A stretch of DNA of 64,000 bases from contig NZ_JANUFD010000001.1 of the NCBI RefSeq assembly GCF_024807945.1, forward strand, positions 496,001 to 560,000, given 5' to 3'. The position numbers and the translations under genes were made by a program. How positions within the stretch are numbered: the stretch's first letter is position 1; the number at the start of each line of letters is the position of its first letter. A model generated the notes under the pieces. It saw only the letters and a program-made list of their open reading frames with translations, had not been told where the DNA came from and made no database searches. Shown one piece after another: positions 34,996 through 46,476 of the stretch. Origin of the DNA: Pseudomonas sp. JUb42 (GTDB lineage Bacteria; Pseudomonadota; Gammaproteobacteria; Pseudomonadales; Pseudomonadaceae).

Positions 34996-36114
34996 TCAGC
35001 ATGGACTGCCTGCTCCGATAAACCGCTGCGGCGCATAGGGTTCAAGGGGCAGCGGCGCAGATGTGCGCAACATTTGCGCAGCAAGTAATCGGGCGGTACC
35101 CGGCGCAGTCGTCACCCCGAGCCCTTCATGCCCTAGCGCCAGCCACAGGCCGGGCTGCTGCGGATGCTCACCGATCAATGGCAGGCCGTCAGGGCTGGCA
35201 GCGCGGAAACCGGTCCAGCTGCGAATGGCATTCATCTGCCCCAGCTCCGGGAGGAATTCGCTGGCGCGGCGCAGCATGCGTCCGAGCATCCAGCCTTCGA
35301 CTTCGGGGTCGTGATTGTCGAATTGCCGCGACGAACCAACGAATAACTGGCCGGTTGGGCGCTGTTGCACGTTGAACGCCACCGATGGCCCCTTGGCGTT
35401 ATGGGCGCTGGTGACGTAGCCCAGTTCGACGAGGGTGTGGCTGATCTGCACGGGGTAGCGGTCGGTGATCAATAGATGGCCCTTCTTCGCCTGCAAGGGC
35501 AGTTCCGGGCACAGTTCGGCGGCGTAGATGCCATTGGCCAGGACCACGGCGTCGCCTTGCAGCCACTGGCCGTCGTCCAGACGCAGGCGATTGCCCTGTA
35601 CTTCAACGACACGGCCAGGCTGCTGGCGGACTTTGCCGGTGCGTTGCAGCAGCCAGCGGGCGGCATTGGGCGCGTAGAGGATGCCGTCGCCGCTGACCTT
35701 GAGGGCGCCATACAGCCCCGCACGCAAAGCCGGTTCGGCCTCGGCCAGGGCCTGGGCATCGATCAGTTCGCAGGCCATGCCGTAGTTGCGCAGGGTGGCG
35801 TGTTTTGCTTCGGCGGCGGCCATTTCTTCGGCATTGCAGGCCAGCCACAGGGTGCCGTTATTGCGCATGGCGCAGTCGTCCGGCAGCTCGGGCGCCCATT
35901 CGCGCCAGGTGCGCACCGAGTATTCGCTCAGGGCCAGTTCGTCACGGTTGTCGTCCAGCACCACCAAGTGGCCCATGCCCGCCGCCGTGGCAGCCGGGCG
36001 CTGGCAATCGAGAACCAGCACGTCGAGGCCCTGACGAGCCAGTTCATCAGCACAGGCCGCACCGATGATGCCGCCGCCGATGACGATGACCTCGGCGACC
36101 CGCTGCGCAGTCAC
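34996..36114 (-). CDS. D-hydroxyproline dehydrogenase, DadA-like FAD subunit
   Basis: The 372-residue protein has an N-terminal DAO-type FAD-binding loop ([18 protein letters not shown]) and the substrate-domain segments of DadA-like oxidoreductases ([56 protein letters not shown]). It resembles the beta subunit of heterotrimeric D-hydroxyproline dehydrogenase. GTG 36114 is chosen because it overlaps the epimerase stop as GTGA; a TTG at 36129 is less likely. Confidence 0.85.
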   Translation of the reverse strand: MTAQRVAEVIVIGGGIIGAACADELARQGLDVLVLDCQRPAATAAGMGHLVVLDDNRDELALSEYSVRTWREWAPELPDDCAMRNNGTLWLACNAEEMAAAEAKHATLRNYGMACELIDAQALAEAEPALRAGLYGALKVSGDGILYAPNAARWLLQRTGKVRQQPGRVVEVQGNRLRLDDGQWLQGDAVVLANGIYAAELCPELPLQAKKGHLLITDRYPVQISHTLVELGYVTSAHNAKGPSVAFNVQQRPTGQLFVGSSRQFDNHDPEVEGWMLGRMLRRASEFLPELGQMNAIRSWTGFRAASPDGLPLIGEHPQQPGLWLALGHEGLGVTTAPGTARLLAAQMLRTSAPLPLEPYAPQRFIGAGSPC

Positions 36115-37043
36115 GGGCGGATGCCCCAAGCGAACGGATCGTCGGCGTCGAGCAACAGGGTGGCTTCAGCACTGACATGGGCACGGCCGCGAATGGTCGG
36201 GATCACCTGCTCGCCCTGCCATTCGTAGCTGCCCTCGAACTGGCTGCCGATCACGCTGGCCTGACGCCAGATCTCGCCGGCTTCGAGTTTGCCGTCAGCC
36301 GCCAGGCAGGCCAGTTTGGCACTGGTGCCGGTGCCGCACGGCGAGCGGTCGTAGGCCTTGCCGGGGCACATGACAAAGTTGCGACTGTCAGCCACGGCGT
36401 CATCGGCGAACAACTCGATATGGTCGATCACACCGCCGTCTTCGCCGAAGATGCCTTGCTCTTCCAGCGCCAGGCGCACGGCCCAGGTGTAGTCGGTGAG
36501 GGCGTCGAGGTTGCCGCTGTCCACCGCCAAGCCATGGTCGGCAATCAGGAAGAACCAGTTGCCGCCCCAGGCGATATCGCCGGTAACACTGCCGATACCG
36601 GGGACTTTCAGCGTCACGGCCTGGCGATAGCGATAGGATGGCACGTTCTGCACGCTCACCGAGCGGTCTTCGTGCAGGGTTGCCTCCACCGTACCCACCG
36701 GGGTTTCGATGCGATGCACGCCGGTCTCGATGCGGCCCAGATAGGCCAGGGACACCACCAGGCCGATGGTGCCGTGGCCGCACATGCCCAGGTAGCCGCT
36801 GTTATTGAAGAAGATCACCCCGGCGCTGGCGGTAGGGTCCACCGGTTCGCAGAGCAGGGCGCCGACCAGCACATCGCTGCCACGGGGTTCCAGCACGGTA
36901 GCGGCGCGCCAGTCGTCGAACTGCTCGGCGAGAATCTGCTTGCGCTCGGCCATGCTGCCCTTGCCCAGGTCGGGAAAGCCGTCGAGGACCAGGCGGGTCG
37001 GTTCGCCGCCGGTATGGGAGTCGAGAATGCTGATGCGTTGCAT
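36111..37043 (-). CDS. lhpA: 4-hydroxyproline 2-epimerase
   Basis: The 310-residue enzyme turns trans-4-hydroxy-L-proline into cis-4-hydroxy-D-proline, the first catabolic step. It has the proline racemase fold with both catalytic cysteines, Cys88 ([10 protein letters not shown]) and Cys236 ([10 protein letters not shown]), and the opening [17 protein letters not shown] is typical of HypE. ATG 37043 is chosen on that basis; the open frame upstream to 37208 has no family counterpart. It is followed directly by the dehydrogenase subunits and preceded by the GntR gene. Confidence 0.92.
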   Translation of the reverse strand: MQRISILDSHTGGEPTRLVLDGFPDLGKGSMAERKQILAEQFDDWRAATVLEPRGSDVLVGALLCEPVDPTASAGVIFFNNSGYLGMCGHGTIGLVVSLAYLGRIETGVHRIETPVGTVEATLHEDRSVSVQNVPSYRYRQAVTLKVPGIGSVTGDIAWGGNWFFLIADHGLAVDSGNLDALTDYTWAVRLALEEQGIFGEDGGVIDHIELFADDAVADSRNFVMCPGKAYDRSPCGTGTSAKLACLAADGKLEAGEIWRQASVIGSQFEGSYEWQGEQVIPTIRGRAHVSAEATLLLDADDPFAWGIRP

Positions 37044-37152
37044 GGGGTCACTCCGTGGCTTGAAGACCCTCACAGAATGACGCTGCCGTGCGGGCAGGGC
37101 TTGACCGATTTCGTTCGGGGCGATGACGAAATCGGCACAGTCGGTTGGCGCC

Positions 37153-37836
37153 TCAGGCTTCGCTGATGGACTCGTTGGGCAGGTGTGCGTAAAGCTCCCG
37201 ACAAACACCGATGATGTGGTGCTCGATCAGTTCGGCGGCTTTGTCGACGTCGCGATCGGCACAGGCCTGAAGAATTTCGCGGTGTTCCTGATCGGCGCGC
37301 AGCTTGCCTTCGGCGAAGCTCATTTGCAGGCGCAGGTAACGCTCGACCTTGTCGTGAATCGAGCGGATCAGGTTGAGCTGAAACGGCCGTTGCGCCGCCT
37401 CATAGAGGCAGGTGTGAAAGGCCCAGTTCAGTTCCGACCAACGCCCGACGTTATCGTCGCCAACGAATTCGTCACAGATGGCCCGGGCCCGGGCGATGTG
37501 CTCGGTCGTCATTTTCGGCACGGCCTGGCGGATCGCCTGGACCTCAAGCAGCACGCGTACTTCGAAGATCTGCGCCAGTTCCGGTTCCGACAGGCGGGTG
37601 ACGACTGCGCCCTTGTTGCGCAGGAATTGCACCAGGCCCTCGGCCTCCAGGCGCTTGAGGGCTTCGCGCACGGGGATCTTGCTGACGTTGAAGACTTTGG
37701 CGATATCGTCCTGGCGAATCGGCTCATCCTCGGCGAAATGCCCGGAAATAATGGCTTCGCGCAGGTGTTTGGCGATGACCTCGGAGGCCGAAGGGGCGAC
37801 ACCGAGGTTGGGGGCGTCAGGCAGTCGAAAAGGCAC
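37153..37836 (-). CDS. GntR-family (FCD) transcription regulator of the lhp cluster
   Basis: The 227-residue protein has an N-terminal winged helix ([43 protein letters not shown]) and an all-helical FCD effector domain with the metal-binding acidic/His positions of the subfamily (for example [14 protein letters not shown]). The effector is unknown but is probably a hydroxyproline-pathway intermediate. A GTATAC site lies 35 bases before the start, so autoregulation is likely, and the gene is upstream of the epimerase on the same strand. Confidence 0.9.
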   Translation of the reverse strand: MPFRLPDAPNLGVAPSASEVIAKHLREAIISGHFAEDEPIRQDDIAKVFNVSKIPVREALKRLEAEGLVQFLRNKGAVVTRLSEPELAQIFEVRVLLEVQAIRQAVPKMTTEHIARARAICDEFVGDDNVGRWSELNWAFHTCLYEAAQRPFQLNLIRSIHDKVERYLRLQMSFAEGKLRADQEHREILQACADRDVDKAAELIEHHIIGVCRELYAHLPNESISEA

Positions 37837-37865
37837 GCGGATGACTCAGCAAGGGGAACTGGGGA

Positions 37866-37881
37866 ATATGGTATACGAAGT
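37866..37881. promoter_or_regulatory. GTATAC operator upstream of gntR-epimerase operon
   Basis: The sequence around 37868-37879 reads ATGGTATACGAA, centred on GTATAC (37871-37876), 35 bases before the regulator start. It is the third copy of the cluster motif. Confidence 0.6.
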
Positions 37882-37922
37882 GCGTCGGAATTTATGTCAA
37901 TCTGTGTCAACCACTGCAAAAA

Positions 37923-38593
37923 TCAGTGGTTGACGGTGTAGGCCAGCATCGCCGACAGCTGGCACAGCGGGCGTCCGCTCTCGGCCTGCCACTGGTTGAA
38001 CACGTCCTGGACGATGGCCTGGTCGCGCTTGCTGGTGGGCACCTTGTCGATGATGTTCTGGGCGTTGAGGGCGGCGACCATGTCATTGCTGGCAATAAAG
38101 GTGTCTTTGCCGACCATGCGCAGGAAGCGCGGCGCCGACATGCCACCCATCTGGCTGCCGTGCTTGGCCAGATACTGCCACAGGCCGGTGATGTCACTGA
38201 TCGGCCAGTCGGCGATAAACGCACCGAAGCTGCCGTGTTCGTGGGCGACATCGAGGATGAACTGGGCATTGCGCGGCACGCTCTTGAGCTTGCCCAGGTG
38301 GCGGATGATCCGCGCATCCTGCATCAGCCGCTCCAGATGGTCTGCGCCCATGAGCACGACTTTTTCCGGATCGAAACCAAAGAAAACCTGTTCGAACGCC
38401 GGCCATTTGGCATCCACCAGGCTGTGCTTGAGGCCGGCGCGGAATACCCGCAGGGCCATGGTCGACAGGTAGCGGTCGTCGCTGATAGCGCGCAGTTGCT
38501 GCGGGGTGCGGGCGTCCGGCAAGTGGGCTTCAAGGGCTTTGGCCGAACCGAAACGGTTCAGGCAATACTCGTTCAGCCATTTGTAGTCGTGCA

Positions 38594-38594
<1 letters not shown>
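37923..38594 (-). CDS. DNA-3-methyladenine glycosylase I-like protein
   Basis: The 223-residue protein resembles the Tag family of HhH-GPD base-excision glycosylases: FFGFDPEKVVLMGADHLERLM and DARIIRHLGKLKSVPRNAQF follow the family pattern. It lacks the N-terminal Cys and the HxxxC pair that bind zinc in E. coli Tag, and the Trp/Tyr-rich N-terminus differs. It is therefore a divergent group that may repair another lesion. Its ATG overlaps the stop of the DUF2069 gene (TAATG), so it ends a four-gene operon. Confidence 0.75.
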
Positions 38595-39973
<1,379 letters not shown>

Positions 39974-40072
39974 TTGCGGTCGCATCTTGCGTGAGGTGGC
40001 GGGTATTCTACCTGCCGCAAGTCTGCGCCAGAACCCGTCGCGGTGATCGGTCGCAGATGCAGCAGGATTAAT

Positions 40073-40132
40073 GTGGGACCGTAGGACCGGCTTTAGCCGG
40101 GAGGGCGATCTCGCGGCTGAAGCCGCTCCTAC
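40073..40132. repeat. Degenerate REP pair, GACCGGCTTTAGCCGG type
   Basis: A left arm (GTAGGACCGGCTTTAGCCGGGA) and a shorter, diverged right arm (CGCGGCTGAAGCCGCTCCTAC) sit between divergent genes. An extra half-copy, GTGGGACC, precedes the left arm. Confidence 0.7.
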
Positions 40133-40170
40133 GGCGGGTCGTCTAAATCAAATGGGTTATGGGTTGTTCG

Positions 40171-40647
40171 ATGAGTAACATGGCAATGCGATGGGCAGCG
40201 ACCTTTGCGCTACTGTGCAGTGCGCTGCTAAGCGGCTGCGGAGCAGATCTAGGCACCGATCAGAACGGCCAGAAGGTCGCCAGCGAGCGTATCGACAAGC
40301 ACTGGCTGGTGGTCAATTACTGGGCGGAATGGTGCGGTCCGTGCCGTACGGAAATCCCTGAGTTGAACAAGCTCTCCGAGCAGCTCAAGGATCAGCAGGT
40401 CACGGTCTTGGGCGTAAATTTCGATAACGTTCAGGGCGATGACCTGAAGAACGCCAGCAAGACTTTGGGCATCACGTTCACCGTGCTCGCCCAGGACCCG
40501 GCCGAGCGCTACAACCTGCCCACGTCCGAGGCCTTGCCGGTGACCTACATCATCGACGACAAGGGCAAGGTGCGTGAGCAGTTACTGGGCGAGCAGACCG
40601 CCGCCGGGGTTACGCAGAAGCTCAAGGCCCTGCGCGGCGAAGGTTAG
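40171..40647 (+). CDS. Thioredoxin-like (TlpA-type) lipoprotein
   Basis: The protein begins with a lipoprotein signal (lipobox LLSGCG) and then carries a TlpA-like thioredoxin domain with the active site WAEWCGPCRTEIP and the cis-Pro segment ALPVTYIID. It would act as a thiol-disulfide reductant at the periplasmic face of a membrane. Several in-frame ATG codons (40159, 40171, 40180) make the start uncertain; 40171 gives a signal sequence of normal size. Confidence 0.85.
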   Translation: MSNMAMRWAATFALLCSALLSGCGADLGTDQNGQKVASERIDKHWLVVNYWAEWCGPCRTEIPELNKLSEQLKDQQVTVLGVNFDNVQGDDLKNASKTLGITFTVLAQDPAERYNLPTSEALPVTYIIDDKGKVREQLLGEQTAAGVTQKLKALRGEG

Positions 40648-41052
40648 TCATTCTTCCAGCCAGAACCGCAACGGCTTGCCTTCGGCAGGCCACAGGCGCA
40701 GCTGGTTGATCGGCGAGATATCCCAGCGTTGCACCTTGCCCAGGGCTTGCAGGTAACGCTGCTCCTGCTCCATCAGCGCCGGGCCGCAGAGTTTGCGGGT
40801 GCTGCCGACAGGCCCCAGGCTAATGCTGTGATCCTTGAGCGTGTACGGCGCGAACCAGTGATTGCAACCGGCGGTGCCGTAGGCGCGACCATCGGCGCCG
40901 AGGGTCATGGTCAAGTGGCTGTTATCGATCAGCGGTCGTTCGCCGATCCACTCCAGCAGGTAGCCATGGTCACGGCTTGGCGTCGGCTCGGTCGTGCAGC
41001 CTGCACCCAAGAGTGCAGCGCCCATCATCCCTAATGCGGCAAAGCGTTTCAT
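40648..41052 (-). CDS. META-domain (HslJ-like) lipoprotein
   Basis: The 134-residue protein has a lipoprotein signal (MKRFAALGMMGAALLGAGC) and a META domain (YLLEWIGERPLIDNS, GRAYGTAGCNHWFAPYTL, KLCGPALMEQEQRYLQAL). META/HslJ domains occur in stress-related and novobiocin-resistance proteins; the role here is unknown. ATG 41052 overlaps the stop of the gene upstream on the same strand (ATGA), so the two form a small operon. Confidence 0.85.
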   Translation of the reverse strand: MKRFAALGMMGAALLGAGCTTEPTPSRDHGYLLEWIGERPLIDNSHLTMTLGADGRAYGTAGCNHWFAPYTLKDHSISLGPVGSTRKLCGPALMEQEQRYLQALGKVQRWDISPINQLRLWPAEGKPLRFWLEE

Positions 41053-41486
41053 GCGGCAGTCCCTTGGCATTTCTTGCACTGGTGTTTGTCGCCGAGGGTT
41101 TTCCAGCCCAGCTCGGCTATGCGGGCGATGGCGGCAGGTTTCTGCGCCTTGGTACCCAGTTTGCTCTCGACCATGAACTCGAAGTCCAGTTCGGCGCCGC
41201 AGCTGTCGCAGTTGACCTTCCATTGATGGATCGCCAGTTCGTCGAACACCGGCCCGCGTGCCACCGCGACCCATTGCCCCGGCGGGTTGATCAGGTGACG
41301 GACTTTCTCGACCTGCAAGCGCATGAAGAGTGTCTTGGCGCCTTTGATCGTCACCAGCAGGGTGTCGTCGTTATGGATCGAACCGCCATTGCCGGTGACC
41401 TGATAGCGGCCGGGCCCAAGGGTCCGGCACTCCGTCAGGGTGTGCTGGGGGTTGAGCATGCTGTAGCGGAAATCGTGTTCGACCAT
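41049..41486 (-). CDS. Conserved protein with C-terminal zinc-ribbon-like cysteines
   Basis: The 145-residue protein is not assigned to a characterised family. It has CDSCGAELDFEF near residue 93 and CKKCQG at the C-terminus, two CxxC pairs that could hold zinc. The N-terminal half is beta-rich (GPGRYQVTGNGGSIHNDDTL). Linked genes in other Pseudomonas are similar. It is translationally coupled to the META-domain lipoprotein gene. Confidence 0.75.
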   Translation of the reverse strand: MVEHDFRYSMLNPQHTLTECRTLGPGRYQVTGNGGSIHNDDTLLVTIKGAKTLFMRLQVEKVRHLINPPGQWVAVARGPVFDELAIHQWKVNCDSCGAELDFEFMVESKLGTKAQKPAAIARIAELGWKTLGDKHQCKKCQGTAA

Positions 41487-41557
41487 GGTTCTTCCAGAAA
41501 GACAGGAGCCTGCAAAATGGCGCGCATCCTAGCATGCCCGCCATTAACCGACGCCTG

Positions 41558-42547
41558 TCAGCCGTCGACCCGGTTCTGCGGCGTGCCCTGGCGCCAGGCG
41601 CGGATGTTGTCCAGCGTGGTCTGGGCGATCGCCGCCAGGGCCTCCTGAGTGAGGAAGGCCTGGTGCGCGGTGATGATCACGTTGGGGAACGTCAGCAGCC
41701 GCGCCAGTACGTCGTCCTGCAGGGGCAGGTCGGAGCGGTCTTCGAAGAACAGTTGGGCTTCTTCCTCGTAGACGTCCAGGCCCAGGTAGCCGAGTTGGCC
41801 GCTTTTCAACGACTCGATCAGCGCCGGGGTGTCGACCAGGGCGCCGCGGCCGGTATTGATCAGCATGGCGCCACGCTGCATGCGCGCCAGGGAATCAGCA
41901 TTGATCAGGTGTTTGCTCTGTTCGGTGAGCGGGCAGTGCAGGCTGATGATTTGCGCCTGTTCCAGCACCTGCGCCAGGCTCAGGTAGCGGGCGCCCAGGG
42001 CCTCGACCGCCGGGTTGGGGTAGGGGTCATAGGCCAGCAGTTTACAGCCGAAACCGGCCATGATCCGCGCAAAGGCCGCGCCAATCTGCCCGGTGCCGAT
42101 TACGCCGACCGTCTTGCCGACCAGATCGAAGCCGGTCAGGCCATGCAGGGTGAAATCGCCGTCGCGGGTGCGGTTGTAGGCGCGGTGCAGGTGGCGGTTG
42201 AGGGACATGATCAGCGCCACCGCGTGTTCGGCCACGGCATTGGGCGAGTAGGCCGGAACGCGAACCACGCTCAGGCCCAGACGTTTAGCGGCAGGCAGGT
42301 CGACATGGTTGAAACCGGCCGAGCGCAGGGCAATCAATTGCGTGCCACCGGCAGCGAGTTTTTCCAGGACCGGGGTGCTGAGGTCGTCGTTGATAAAGGC
42401 ACAGACCACCGGGCAGCCATCGGCCAGGGCTACGGTGTCCAGGGTCAGGCGCGCCGGCTGGAAATGCAGGTCCAGCTCGCCGGAGACCTGAGCGGCGAGG
42501 AAGCTGTCACGGTCGTAGTGCTGGCTGCTGAAGAGGAGGGTGCGCAT
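41558..42547 (-). CDS. ldhA: D-lactate dehydrogenase (fermentative, NADH-dependent)
   Basis: The 329-residue D-2-hydroxyacid dehydrogenase reduces pyruvate to D-lactate. The NAD-binding loop GKTVGVIGTGQIGAAFARI, the substrate Arg in LINTGRGALVD, the Glu in LDVYEEEA and the catalytic His in NVIITAHQAF are all present, and the LRSAGFNHVD segment is typical of LdhA. The neighbouring gacS upstream matches P. aeruginosa PA0927-PA0928. Confidence 0.92.
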   Translation of the reverse strand: MRTLLFSSQHYDRDSFLAAQVSGELDLHFQPARLTLDTVALADGCPVVCAFINDDLSTPVLEKLAAGGTQLIALRSAGFNHVDLPAAKRLGLSVVRVPAYSPNAVAEHAVALIMSLNRHLHRAYNRTRDGDFTLHGLTGFDLVGKTVGVIGTGQIGAAFARIMAGFGCKLLAYDPYPNPAVEALGARYLSLAQVLEQAQIISLHCPLTEQSKHLINADSLARMQRGAMLINTGRGALVDTPALIESLKSGQLGYLGLDVYEEEAQLFFEDRSDLPLQDDVLARLLTFPNVIITAHQAFLTQEALAAIAQTTLDNIRAWRQGTPQNRVDG

Positions 42548-42662
42548 GAATGGGTCCTTTGGGAACGAATGCTGTAGCGGCTGGCCTTGTGGGAGATCCC
42601 GCCCCGTCTACGACGGCGCGCTCTCACGCAGCTAACGCTAACCGGGGCGGGGGGCAAATCTT

Positions 42663-42753
42663 GTGGGAGCGAATTCATTCGCGAAGAGGCCGGCGCATTC
42701 GACGCATCTTTATCGCCTGGAACACCGCTTTCGCGAATGAATTCGCTCCCACA
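42663..42753. repeat. REPIN, GAGCGAATTCATTCGCGAA type
   Basis: Inverted arms GTGGGAGCGAATTCATTCG and CGAATGAATTCGCTCCCAC lie between gacS and ldhA on the minus strand. Confidence 0.85.
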
Positions 42754-42798
42754 TAGCCCGAGCCTAACCTTCTTTGATGGTCTATATCGTGACCCCCA

Positions 42799-45552
42799 TC
42801 AAGCGCTGACCCTGGCTTCCTGTTCCAGTCGGGTGATGGCCTTGTCCAGCTCATCCAGCGCCGCCTGGGTTTCCGGGGCGTTTTGTTTGAGCAGGGTTTC
42901 GCTGCGCTGGCAGGCGGCGCGCAGTTGCGGGACGCCGCAGTAGCGGGTGGCGCCGTGCAGGCGGTGGACACGCTCGATCAGCGCGGCGATGTCGCCGGCT
43001 TCCCGCGCATGGCGGATGGCGTCGCGGTCGCTGTCCAGGGAAGCCAGGAGCATGGCCAGCATGTCGGCCGCCAGATCGCTCTTGCCTGCAGCCAGGCGCA
43101 GGCCTTCTTCATGGTCGAGTACATGCAGGTTGGCTCTGTGGCTGGTGTTTTCCACATGGCGTTCGACGGAAACGGTGCGCAGGGCTAGGCCGGTCCATTT
43201 CAGCACCACCTGGGCCAGTTGCCGCTCGCTGATGGGCTTGGTCAGATAGTCGTCCATGCCGCTTTGCAGCAGAGCGCGCTTTTCGTTGGCCATGGCGTGG
43301 GCGGTGAGGGCAACGATGGGCAGGGGCGTACTCTGCCGTTCCTGCTCCCAGGCGCGAATCGCCTCGGTGGCCTGGCGCCCGTCCATGCCGGGCATCTGCA
43401 CGTCCATCAGGACCAGATCGAAGGTTTCGCTCTGTACTGCTTGCAGCGCGGCGTAACCGCTGTCGACGGCGACCACTTCGGCGCCCATGTCCTCCAGCAG
43501 GGTCTGCACCAGCAGCAGGTTGGCCGGGTTGTCGTCCACGCACAGCAGACGTGGCGCGCGGCTGGACAGGGGCTCGACTACGTCGGTGCGCAAGGGTCGC
43601 GGGCTGATCAGGTCGCTCAGGCTGCTGCGCATCTTGCGGGTGCAGGCGGGCTTGGCCTGCAACTGGCTGTACATGTTCGGCACCGACAGCTGGAACAGCG
43701 ACTGCTCGGTGGTCGGGCACAGCACCAAGACCTTGCAGCCGAGGTTTTCCAGGTCCCAGACATGCTGGCGCAAACGCTCGGGAGGCAGTTCGTGGACGGT
43801 GATGCCCAGTACCGCCAGATCGATGACCTGGGGCGTCTGGTGGGCAGCGGTGACGCCGTTGAGCAGGTTTTCCATATTGTTGAACTGCAGCACGTCGAGG
43901 CCGCAGTCTTCCAGTTGATGCTCCAGGGCCTGGCGGGTCAGGGGGTGGCTTTCCAGCAGGGCGACCCGGCGACCGACCAGGGCGATGGCCGGCAGGTCTT
44001 CGACATCTTCCCGGGCCTTGGGCAGATTCAGGCTGATCCAGAACTCCGAGCCTTCGCCGGGGGTGCTGTCGACGCCGATTTCGCCGCCCATCTGTTCGAT
44101 CAGCCGCTTGGAAATCACCAGCCCCAGACCGGTACCGCCCGGTTGCCGCGACAGCGAGTTATCGGCCTGGCTGAAGGCCTGGAACAGCGCGCGGACGTCC
44201 TGGCTGGACAGGCCGATACCGGTGTCCTGCACGCTGATGCGCAGTTGTACGTTTTCTTCCGTTTCGTCTTCGAGCATGGCCCGGGCGACGATGGTGCCTT
44301 CGCGGGTGAACTTGATGGCGTTGCTGACCAGGTTGGTGAGGATCTGCTTGAGTCGCAGCGGATCGCCGAGCAGGGCCAGGGGCGTGTCGCGATAAACCAG
44401 GCTGACCAGTTCCAGCTGCTTGGCGTGGGCCGCCGGGGCGAGGATGGTCAGGGTGTCCTGGAGCAGGTCGCGCAGGTTGAACGGCACGCTGTCCAATACC
44501 AGTTTGCCGGCTTCGATCTTCGAAAAATCGAGGATCTCGTTGATGATACTCAGCAGGCTGTCGGCGGATTTTTCGATGGTGCCCAGATAGTCGAGCTGGC
44601 GCGGGGTCAGGTCGCTTTTTTGCAGTAAATGGGTGAAGCCGAGGATGCCGTTGAGCGGTGTGCGGATTTCGTGGCTCATGTTGGCGAGGAATTCGGACTT
44701 GATCCGGCTGGCTTCCAGGGCCTCTTTACGGGCCAGGTCCAGCTCGATGTTCTGGATCTCGATGGTTTCCAGATTCTGCCGCACGTCTTCGGTGGCCTGA
44801 TCGATGCTGTGTTGCAGTTCTTCCTGAGCATTCTGCAGGGACGCGGCCATGCGGTTGATGCCTGACGCCAGCTCGTCCAGCTCGATACTGCCAAGGGGCG
44901 GCAGGCGGGTTTCCAGGTTGCCGTCCTTGAGCTGGGCCACGGCCTGCTTGATGCGCATCAGCGGTGTATTGATGGTGCGGCTCATGCGCAGGGCAAGGAT
45001 CGCGGTCAGGCCCAGGCCGGTGGCGATCAGCAGCAGGCTGGCGAACAGACTGCGATATCCGCGCAGCAGGGTACCGTTATGGGACAGCTCCAGCTCGACC
45101 CAGCCGAGCAGGCGGTCGGCCTCTTGCGGCACTACATCGCCGGTCAGATGGCGCTGACGGCCGAACACCGGCAACAGGTAGCGGGTCGCGTCGTTGCCGG
45201 TGCGTTGCAGCAGGTGGGTGCTGTTGCCGATGGGAGCCTGGTTGATCATGCTCGGCCCGGCATGGGCGAGCATGGTGCGGTCGGCATCGAGGAAGGAGAC
45301 GGAGCGCACATCGGCTTGCTCCAGAGCCTGCCCGGCGATACGCGCGAGCAGAGGCTTGTCGGCGCGGTCCAGCGCCGATGCCGAGAGCGGGCCGAGGTCT
45401 TCGGCAATCATTTCGCCGCGTTGCAGCAACTGCGCCTGGAGGTCCGACAGCTGCATCCAGGTGAAGTAACCGCCGAGCACGGCCGCCATGAGGCTGGCAG
45501 GCAGTATGGTCAGCAGCAGGACACGACCTTTGATTCCAAGCTTGTTCAGCAC
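42799..45552 (-). CDS. gacS: Hybrid sensor kinase GacS (BarA family)
   Basis: The 917-residue tripartite kinase starts the GacS/GacA-Rsm cascade that governs secondary metabolism, biofilm and virulence. It has two membrane helices (about 10-32 and 165-185), a periplasmic sensor, HAMP, the phosphoacceptor His294 in [12 protein letters not shown], an HATPase domain ([18 protein letters not shown]), a receiver with Asp717 ([11 protein letters not shown]) and an HPt domain with His866 ([10 protein letters not shown]). All phosphorelay residues are intact. gacS is often mutated in cultured strains; this copy shows no frameshift. Confidence 0.97.
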   Translation of the reverse strand: MLNKLGIKGRVLLLTILPASLMAAVLGGYFTWMQLSDLQAQLLQRGEMIAEDLGPLSASALDRADKPLLARIAGQALEQADVRSVSFLDADRTMLAHAGPSMINQAPIGNSTHLLQRTGNDATRYLLPVFGRQRHLTGDVVPQEADRLLGWVELELSHNGTLLRGYRSLFASLLLIATGLGLTAILALRMSRTINTPLMRIKQAVAQLKDGNLETRLPPLGSIELDELASGINRMAASLQNAQEELQHSIDQATEDVRQNLETIEIQNIELDLARKEALEASRIKSEFLANMSHEIRTPLNGILGFTHLLQKSDLTPRQLDYLGTIEKSADSLLSIINEILDFSKIEAGKLVLDSVPFNLRDLLQDTLTILAPAAHAKQLELVSLVYRDTPLALLGDPLRLKQILTNLVSNAIKFTREGTIVARAMLEDETEENVQLRISVQDTGIGLSSQDVRALFQAFSQADNSLSRQPGGTGLGLVISKRLIEQMGGEIGVDSTPGEGSEFWISLNLPKAREDVEDLPAIALVGRRVALLESHPLTRQALEHQLEDCGLDVLQFNNMENLLNGVTAAHQTPQVIDLAVLGITVHELPPERLRQHVWDLENLGCKVLVLCPTTEQSLFQLSVPNMYSQLQAKPACTRKMRSSLSDLISPRPLRTDVVEPLSSRAPRLLCVDDNPANLLLVQTLLEDMGAEVVAVDSGYAALQAVQSETFDLVLMDVQMPGMDGRQATEAIRAWEQERQSTPLPIVALTAHAMANEKRALLQSGMDDYLTKPISERQLAQVVLKWTGLALRTVSVERHVENTSHRANLHVLDHEEGLRLAAGKSDLAADMLAMLLASLDSDRDAIRHAREAGDIAALIERVHRLHGATRYCGVPQLRAACQRSETLLKQNAPETQAALDELDKAITRLEQEARVSA

Positions 45553-45735
45553 GCTTTTTCTCCAACGGCCGGGGATGTTCGCTGATTTTCGCGTCTGCGC
45601 AGTGTAGCCATTTGCGCGGCGGGGATGGCGGCCGATTATGCCCGGCAGCCGTTATCGGGGATGTGCGGTCACGCTGCTTGCTCGGGTAAGTGCATTCTCT
45701 GATAATCACGGACTGAGAATCAGTTGCCAAAGCTA

Positions 45736-46476
45736 ATGAATCCCGAAGTCATCGCGCAGCGCCGCATTCAGCCCAATATCCTCGCCATCGAAGACGATCC
45801 CGTCCTCGGTGCCTATGTGCATGAGCAACTTGACCGCTGCGGCTTCCAGGTGACCTGGTGCCAGAACGGCCTTGATGGCCTGGCACTGGCCCGGCAGCAG
45901 GCGTTCGATCTGGTGCTGATGGATATCTTGCTGCCCGGCATGAACGGGCTGGATGTGCTGCTGCAATTGCGCCGGGACCAAAGCATCCCGGTGATCATGA
46001 TGTCGGCGCTGGGGGCCGAGGCTGACCGCATCAGTGGTTTTCGCAACGGCGCCGATGATTACCTGCCCAAGCCGTTCAGTGTCGCCGAGTTGCAGGTGCG
46101 TATCGAGGCGGTGTTGCGCCGGGTGGCACTGGAGCGTCGTCATTTTCCGGTCGAACCGCCTGCCGAGGTTGTCTCGGGTGAGCTGGCGTTCGACGAGCGG
46201 GCCTGTGATGCGATGTTCGCCGGGCGACCTGCCGAGCTGACCCGCAGCGAATATCGCCTGCTGGAGATTCTCTGGCGCAATCCCGAGGAAGTCCTGAGCA
46301 AGCCCTTCCTTTATCAACAGGTGCTGCAGCGCGGTTATTCCCAGCACGACCGCAGCCTGGACATGCACGTCAGCCAGATTCGCCGCAAGCTCAAAGCCAT
46401 TGGCTATGTCGAGCGCGAGCTGCGCACGGTCTGGGGCAAGGGCTATGTACTGACGGCTGCCGATAGCGATGTCTGA
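45736..46476 (+). CDS. OmpR-family response regulator (PirR-like)
   Basis: The 246-residue regulator has a receiver (NILAIEDDPVLG, Asp63 in LVLMDILLPGMNG, LPKPFSVAEL) and a winged-helix domain (YQQVLQRGYSQHDRSLDMHVSQI). ATG 45736 is preferred over TTG 45724. Position beside gacS and before cysM matches PA0929, named PirR, which with PirS controls the enterobactin receptor PirA. No pirA lies here, so the regulated target may be elsewhere or different. Confidence 0.88.
   Translation: MNPEVIAQRRIQPNILAIEDDPVLGAYVHEQLDRCGFQVTWCQNGLDGLALARQQAFDLVLMDILLPGMNGLDVLLQLRRDQSIPVIMMSALGAEADRISGFRNGADDYLPKPFSVAELQVRIEAVLRRVALERRHFPVEPPAEVVSGELAFDERACDAMFAGRPAELTRSEYRLLEILWRNPEEVLSKPFLYQQVLQRGYSQHDRSLDMHVSQIRRKLKAIGYVERELRTVWGKGYVLTAADSDV

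Noticed and set aside
45690..45722. Fur-box-like sequence (tctctgataatcacggactgagaatcag) before the PirR-like gene
   Set aside because: Only the left half resembles the GATAATCATTATC pattern; the symmetry is too poor to call a Fur site.
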